From JBAWWY01 sp037144355 (lineage in GTDB: Bacteria; Bacillota; Clostridia; Peptostreptococcales; Anaerovoracaceae): a stretch of DNA of 64,000 bases. The translations under genes were made by a program, and so were the position numbers. Shown piece after piece: positions 61,165-64,000 of the stretch. The stretch lies in the NCBI GenBank assembly GCA_037144355.1, contig JBAWWY010000001.1, positions 124,001 through 188,000 on the forward strand. The letters are read 5' to 3'. How positions within the stretch are numbered: the stretch's first letter is position 1; every line of letters starts with the position of its first letter. The notes beneath the pieces are model-generated. The model was not told where the DNA came from. It did not search any database and saw only the letters and a program-made list of their open reading frames with translations.

Positions 61165-62844
61165 CTAAAACAATCCTGAGATTCTACCACTGTTATCCAC
61201 ATCAATGGATTCAGCAGAAGGAACCTTTGGCAAACCTGGCATAGTCATTATTTCGCCGGTTATTGCAACGATAAATCCCGCACCAACTGCTGCTTTAATA
61301 TTTCTAACACTAATTTTAAAATTCTGTGGCCTGCCTAATTTGGTCGGGTCGTCCGAGAGGGAATACTGGGTCTTAGCCATGCAAATCGGCAACTTGCCGT
61401 AACCCATATCTTCGATTTCTTGTATTTGTTTTTCAGTATTTCCTAAGAAATCCACTCCATCCGCTCCGTAAATCCTTGTTGCTATTGCAATAATTTTTTC
61501 CTTAATTGGAAGCTTTGTATCATAAGCAAAATTAAAATCGCTTTTGCTGTTTTCAATTGCATCTACTACCGCTTCTGCCAATTCTATTCCGCCTAATCCA
61601 CCTTTTGCCCAAACTTCAGAGAGCACTGCGCTTACACCGGCTTCATAACATCTTTTCAATATATAATCCAATTCGTCAACCGTATCCAAAGGGAATTTAT
61701 TGATTGCAACAACTGCTGGTAAACCAAATATATTAGTAATATTGGAAACATGCTTTAGCAGATTTTCTATTCCTTTTTCTATAGCCTGAATATTTTCAGT
61801 CCCGAGTTCCTTTTTATCTGCTCCACCATGCAATTTTAGAGCTCTTGCAGTTGCAACAATTACTACGGCATCTGGTTTCAAACCACTCTGACGGCACTTG
61901 ATATCTATGAATTTTTCAGCTCCAAGGTCTGCTCCAAATCCAGCTTCAGTTACAACATAATCCCCAAGCTTCAAAGCCAGCTTTGTAGCCATAATACTGT
62001 TGCATCCGTGGGCGATATTCGCAAATGGTCCACCATGAATAAATGCGGGAGTCTTTTCCAAAGTTTGCACTAGATTTGGTTTTAGAGCGTCTTTCAATAA
62101 TGCAGCGGCGGCTCCTTGGCCTTTTATATCACCTACTGTTATTGGAAGGCCTTTATAGCTATATGCAAGAATAATAGAGCTTATTTTTTCTTTAAGTTCG
62201 TCTAAATCATTGGAAAGGCATAGGATTGCCATGATTTCTGATGCAACCGTGATATCAAAACCATCTTCTCGAGGTGTTCCATTAGCTTTGCCTGACAATC
62301 CATCAACAATGAATCTCAGCTGCCTGTCATTCATATCCATGCATCTTCTCCAGACAATCCTTCTTGGATCGATCCCAAGGGAATTTCCCTGATGTATGTG
62401 ATTGTCCAGCAACGCCGCGATTAGGTTGTTTGCCGTCGTTACCGCATGAATGTCACCTGTAAAATGGAGATTGATGTCTTCCATTGGTATCACCTGGGAA
62501 TATCCCCCACCTGCTGCTCCACCCTTAACCCCGAATACCGGACCCAGGGAAGGTTCTCTCAATGCAATTATGGCCTTCTTGCCCAAATGGTTCAAAGCAT
62601 CGCCAAGTCCCACTGTAGTGGTTGTTTTGCCCTCTCCTGCGGGTGTTGGATTGATTGCAGTAACCAATATCAACCGTCCATTCTTTTTTTCTTTCAAAGT
62701 ATCAAAAATATTGTAGTCAATCTTTGCTTTATATTTTCCAAAACATTCCACATATTCCTCAGCAATGTTCAAATTCGAAGCTATGTTTTGAATATTATCC
62801 GGGCACGCTTCCTGGGCGATTTCAATGTCGGATTTAAAGCTCAT
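61165..62844 (-). CDS. fhs: Formate-tetrahydrofolate ligase
   Basis: ATP-dependent activation of formate to 10-formyl-THF, the entry to the methyl branch of acetogenesis and a source of purine carbons. The 559-residue protein shows the P-loop TPAGEGKTTTTVGLGDAL, REPSLGPVFGVKGGAAGGGYSQV, FHTGD-type motif LHFTGDIHAVTTANNLIAA and GGPFANIAHGCNS. Strong GGAGG site. First gene of the fhs-fchA-folD-focA set. Carbon monoxide dehydrogenase genes are not in the window, so acetogenesis cannot be claimed. Confidence 0.97.
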   Translation of the reverse strand: MSFKSDIEIAQEACPDNIQNIASNLNIAEEYVECFGKYKAKIDYNIFDTLKEKKNGRLILVTAINPTPAGEGKTTTTVGLGDALNHLGKKAIIALREPSLGPVFGVKGGAAGGGYSQVIPMEDINLHFTGDIHAVTTANNLIAALLDNHIHQGNSLGIDPRRIVWRRCMDMNDRQLRFIVDGLSGKANGTPREDGFDITVASEIMAILCLSNDLDELKEKISSIILAYSYKGLPITVGDIKGQGAAAALLKDALKPNLVQTLEKTPAFIHGGPFANIAHGCNSIMATKLALKLGDYVVTEAGFGADLGAEKFIDIKCRQSGLKPDAVVIVATARALKLHGGADKKELGTENIQAIEKGIENLLKHVSNITNIFGLPAVVAINKFPLDTVDELDYILKRCYEAGVSAVLSEVWAKGGLGGIELAEAVVDAIENSKSDFNFAYDTKLPIKEKIIAIATRIYGADGVDFLGNTEKQIQEIEDMGYGKLPICMAKTQYSLSDDPTKLGRPQNFKISVRNIKAAVGAGFIVAITGEIMTMPGLPKVPSAESIDVDNSGRISGLF

Positions 62845-62947
62845 TTTTTTCCTCCAGATTATTAATAAATTTTACTATTTCAATTATAAAAAAATCATAC
62901 TCGTCTCACCTTACAAAACTCCATTTCGTAATGCGAACTATATGATT

Positions 62948-62976
62948 ATGATAATACTTTATATGATAAAAATCAA
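62948..62976 (-). promoter_or_regulatory. SigA-type promoter of fhs
   Basis: On the minus strand TTGATT (62976-62971) and TATCAT (62953-62948), 17 bp apart. The start near 62941 gives a leader of about 97 nt. No known folate or ZTP riboswitch motif was recognised in it. Confidence 0.55.
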
Positions 62977-62982
62977 CTTTTG

Positions 62983-63184
62983 AATAAAACCCAGGGTGCC
63001 GTCTGACCAGATAATTCACACCCTATCTTTGATAGGTGGGTACCCTATTTCTAGCTCTGTCATTCAATAAAGAATCACACATGAGGCTTCGAAAACCCGA
63101 GTTCCCGTGAATATACTGTAGGTTAAATTACAAGGCCATAACGCACACTCTAGGACAATATTTTTAAAACATCTCTGTTCTAAT
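62983..63184 (-). ncRNA. ssrS: Structured small RNA, tentative 6S RNA
   Basis: A gene-free stretch upstream of fhs with its own promoter. Read leftward, CCTAGAGTGT (63154-63145) pairs with GCACCCTGGG (62999-62990), followed by a T-rich end; GGCC (63137-63134) pairs with GGTC (63008-63005). Between these arms the sequence is mostly unpaired, with a small hairpin in the 3' side (CACCTATC/GATAGGGTG, 63038-63019) and a hairpin at 63098-63084. A long rod closed at both ends around an open bubble, about 170-200 nt long, is the 6S layout, and the ACGGCACCC near the 3' end resembles other 6S RNAs. 6S binds sigma-A RNA polymerase. The identity is by eye only. Confidence 0.5.
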
Positions 63185-63189
63185 GAGTA

Positions 63190-63219
63190 ATTATAACATA
63201 TGGGAGGCTTCTAAGACAA
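63190..63219 (-). promoter_or_regulatory. Promoter of the 6S-like RNA
   Basis: On the minus strand TTGTCT (63219-63214), 18 bp, then TATAAT (63195-63190) preceded by TG (extended -10). Predicted start near 63184. Confidence 0.6.
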
Positions 63220-63276
63220 TACTCTCATTTGATTTTCGCCATAATTTTTTAGACTTTGAATCTAATATGCAAAAAA

Positions 63277-63307
63277 ATCCGCAGGTGTTCCAAACCTAGC
63301 GGATTTA
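63277..63307 (-). terminator. Terminator of the universal stress protein gene
   Basis: AAATCCGC and GCGGATTT enclose AGGT/ACCT, giving a long stem; read leftward, it is followed by TTTTTTT. It lies 22 bp past the stop at 63330. Confidence 0.85.
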
Positions 63308-63329
63308 TTGTTTTTATAACATGCAGTCT

Positions 63330-63770
63330 TTATTTGACCACTAGTACGGGCTTTTTTACATGATGGAGAACTTTTGTCGTTATGCTTCCCATCATGAATT
63401 GATTCATGCTTGCACCCCAGCCGTGATATCCAATAATGACCAATTCTAGGTCTTCACTATTAATATACTCAATTATTTTATTAGCTGGATCGCCTTCAAG
63501 AATTAATGTCTCAACATTTTTTGTAATTTCCTGGAATTCCTTCTTTGCAGTCGCAAGCAATTCTTCTGATTTTTTATATATTTCATCGTACATCAACTTC
63601 ATATCTCCCATGGGAGCGGGATGATGACCGAGAGTGAAGTTTGGAAATGGATTATGCACTACATTTAATAAAGTAACACTGCTGCCAAAGGACTTGACAA
63701 TCTCCTTGCCTTTGTCCAGCGCCCTGATGCTTGGTTCAGATCCATCATAAAGAATTAAAATCTTATTCAT
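63330..63770 (-). CDS. Universal stress protein (UspA family)
   Basis: A 146-residue single USP domain. ILILYDGSEPSIRALDKGKEIV opens the Rossmann-like fold and the nucleotide-binding GYHGWGASMNQFMMGSITTKVLHHVKKPVLVVK closes it, close to the G-x2-G-x9-G-S/T consensus of ATP-binding members. The role in stress is general and not specified by neighbours. It is a single-gene unit. Upstream, TTGATA (63861-63856) and TAGTAT (63838-63833) are a possible promoter. The remaining 150 bp to the window edge hold no gene I can support. Confidence 0.92.
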   Translation of the reverse strand: MNKILILYDGSEPSIRALDKGKEIVKSFGSSVTLLNVVHNPFPNFTLGHHPAPMGDMKLMYDEIYKKSEELLATAKKEFQEITKNVETLILEGDPANKIIEYINSEDLELVIIGYHGWGASMNQFMMGSITTKVLHHVKKPVLVVK

Positions 63771-64000
63771 TTGAGTTTCCTCCTCTAATATAGAACAACT
63801 TAATATAAGACAAGAATAACATTACATATATTATACTATACCTATACAATTTTCTTATCAAGCAATTTTGTACAAAGTCATTCAATAGGGAATTCTATAA
63901 TAATACGTGCATTAAAAAACCCTCCTATATAAGACACCATTTACATGTGGCATACATACATAAAAAGGTTGAGTTACGGTGTACGAATCGAACATCCATC

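Noticed and set aside
62845..62980. ZTP or THF riboswitch controlling fhs
   Set aside because: The conserved ZTP 3' motif and the THF aptamer core were not found; the structured RNA nearby ends before the fhs promoter.
1..64000. CRISPR array or defence island
   Set aside because: No regularly spaced direct repeats of 25-40 bp and no cas-like, restriction or toxin-antitoxin proteins were recognised.

Overview
The window is AT-rich, densely coding bacterial DNA with short intergenic gaps, Shine-Dalgarno sites of the AGGAGG type and Firmicute gene orders (mltG-trmR-trhP, nusB-xseA-xseB-ispA-dxs-tlyA, mutS-mutL-miaA, ruvX-ireB-alaS). Oxygen-sensitive enzymes (a glycyl radical enzyme with its activase, a ferredoxin-dependent 2-oxoacid oxidoreductase, Fe-S aldo/keto reductase, formate-tetrahydrofolate ligase) point to an anaerobic member of the Clostridia. 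I cannot name the genus.

Positions 1-25.9 kb are one long rightward run. It holds a truncated M24 peptidase, efp, mltG, a U34 tRNA modification pair (trmR, trhP), a YjjI/YjjW glycyl radical pair, an Asp23 protein, nusB, a TsaD-like paralogue, xseA, xseB and ispA. Next comes a roughly 570-nt noncoding stretch that I read as OLE RNA (ornate, large, extremophilic), followed by the membrane protein gene oapA and then dxs. After that come tlyA, an aminotransferase, miaB, mutS, mutL, miaA, a tyrosine recombinase, a methionine gamma-lyase family gene, a VTT membrane protein and an iron-sulfur flavodoxin-like gene. At 26.6 kb two perfect LexA operators overlap the promoter of a small TM-LysM protein resembling the SOS division inhibitor YneA.

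Positions 27.2-45 kb are mostly leftward: fur family, ruvX, ireB, alaS; a rightward Fe-S aldo/keto reductase; nifS-nifU; a DUF896 gene; a stand-alone Spo0A DNA-binding domain behind comEA; a TIGR03960/TIGR03936 radical SAM pair; tRNA-Leu(GAG); an orphan peptide-type binding lipoprotein; coaE; polA; and an ECF sigma/anti-sigma pair.

Positions 45-51.4 kb are a leftward histidine operon (hisZG fusion, hisD, hisB, hisH, hisA, hisF, hisIE). It lacks hisC, and a divergent PHP-type histidinol phosphatase candidate sits at its head. Positions 52.3-62.8 kb are a leftward metabolic cluster: fhs, fchA, folD and focA (formate entry into folate one-carbon units), panB and panE (pantoate from 2-oxoisovalerate and methylene-THF), an M20 peptidase, a P-loop ATPase, and a four-subunit 2-oxoacid:ferredoxin oxidoreductase. 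Upstream of fhs lies a structured RNA of about 200 nt that I read tentatively as 6S RNA, then a universal stress protein gene. No CRISPR array, intact insertion sequence, rRNA or prophage was seen.

The most noteworthy items are the OLE RNA/OapA locus, the HisZ-HisG fusion, the stand-alone Spo0A effector domain, the SOS-boxed YneA-like gene, the YjjI/YjjW pair and the 6S-like RNA.
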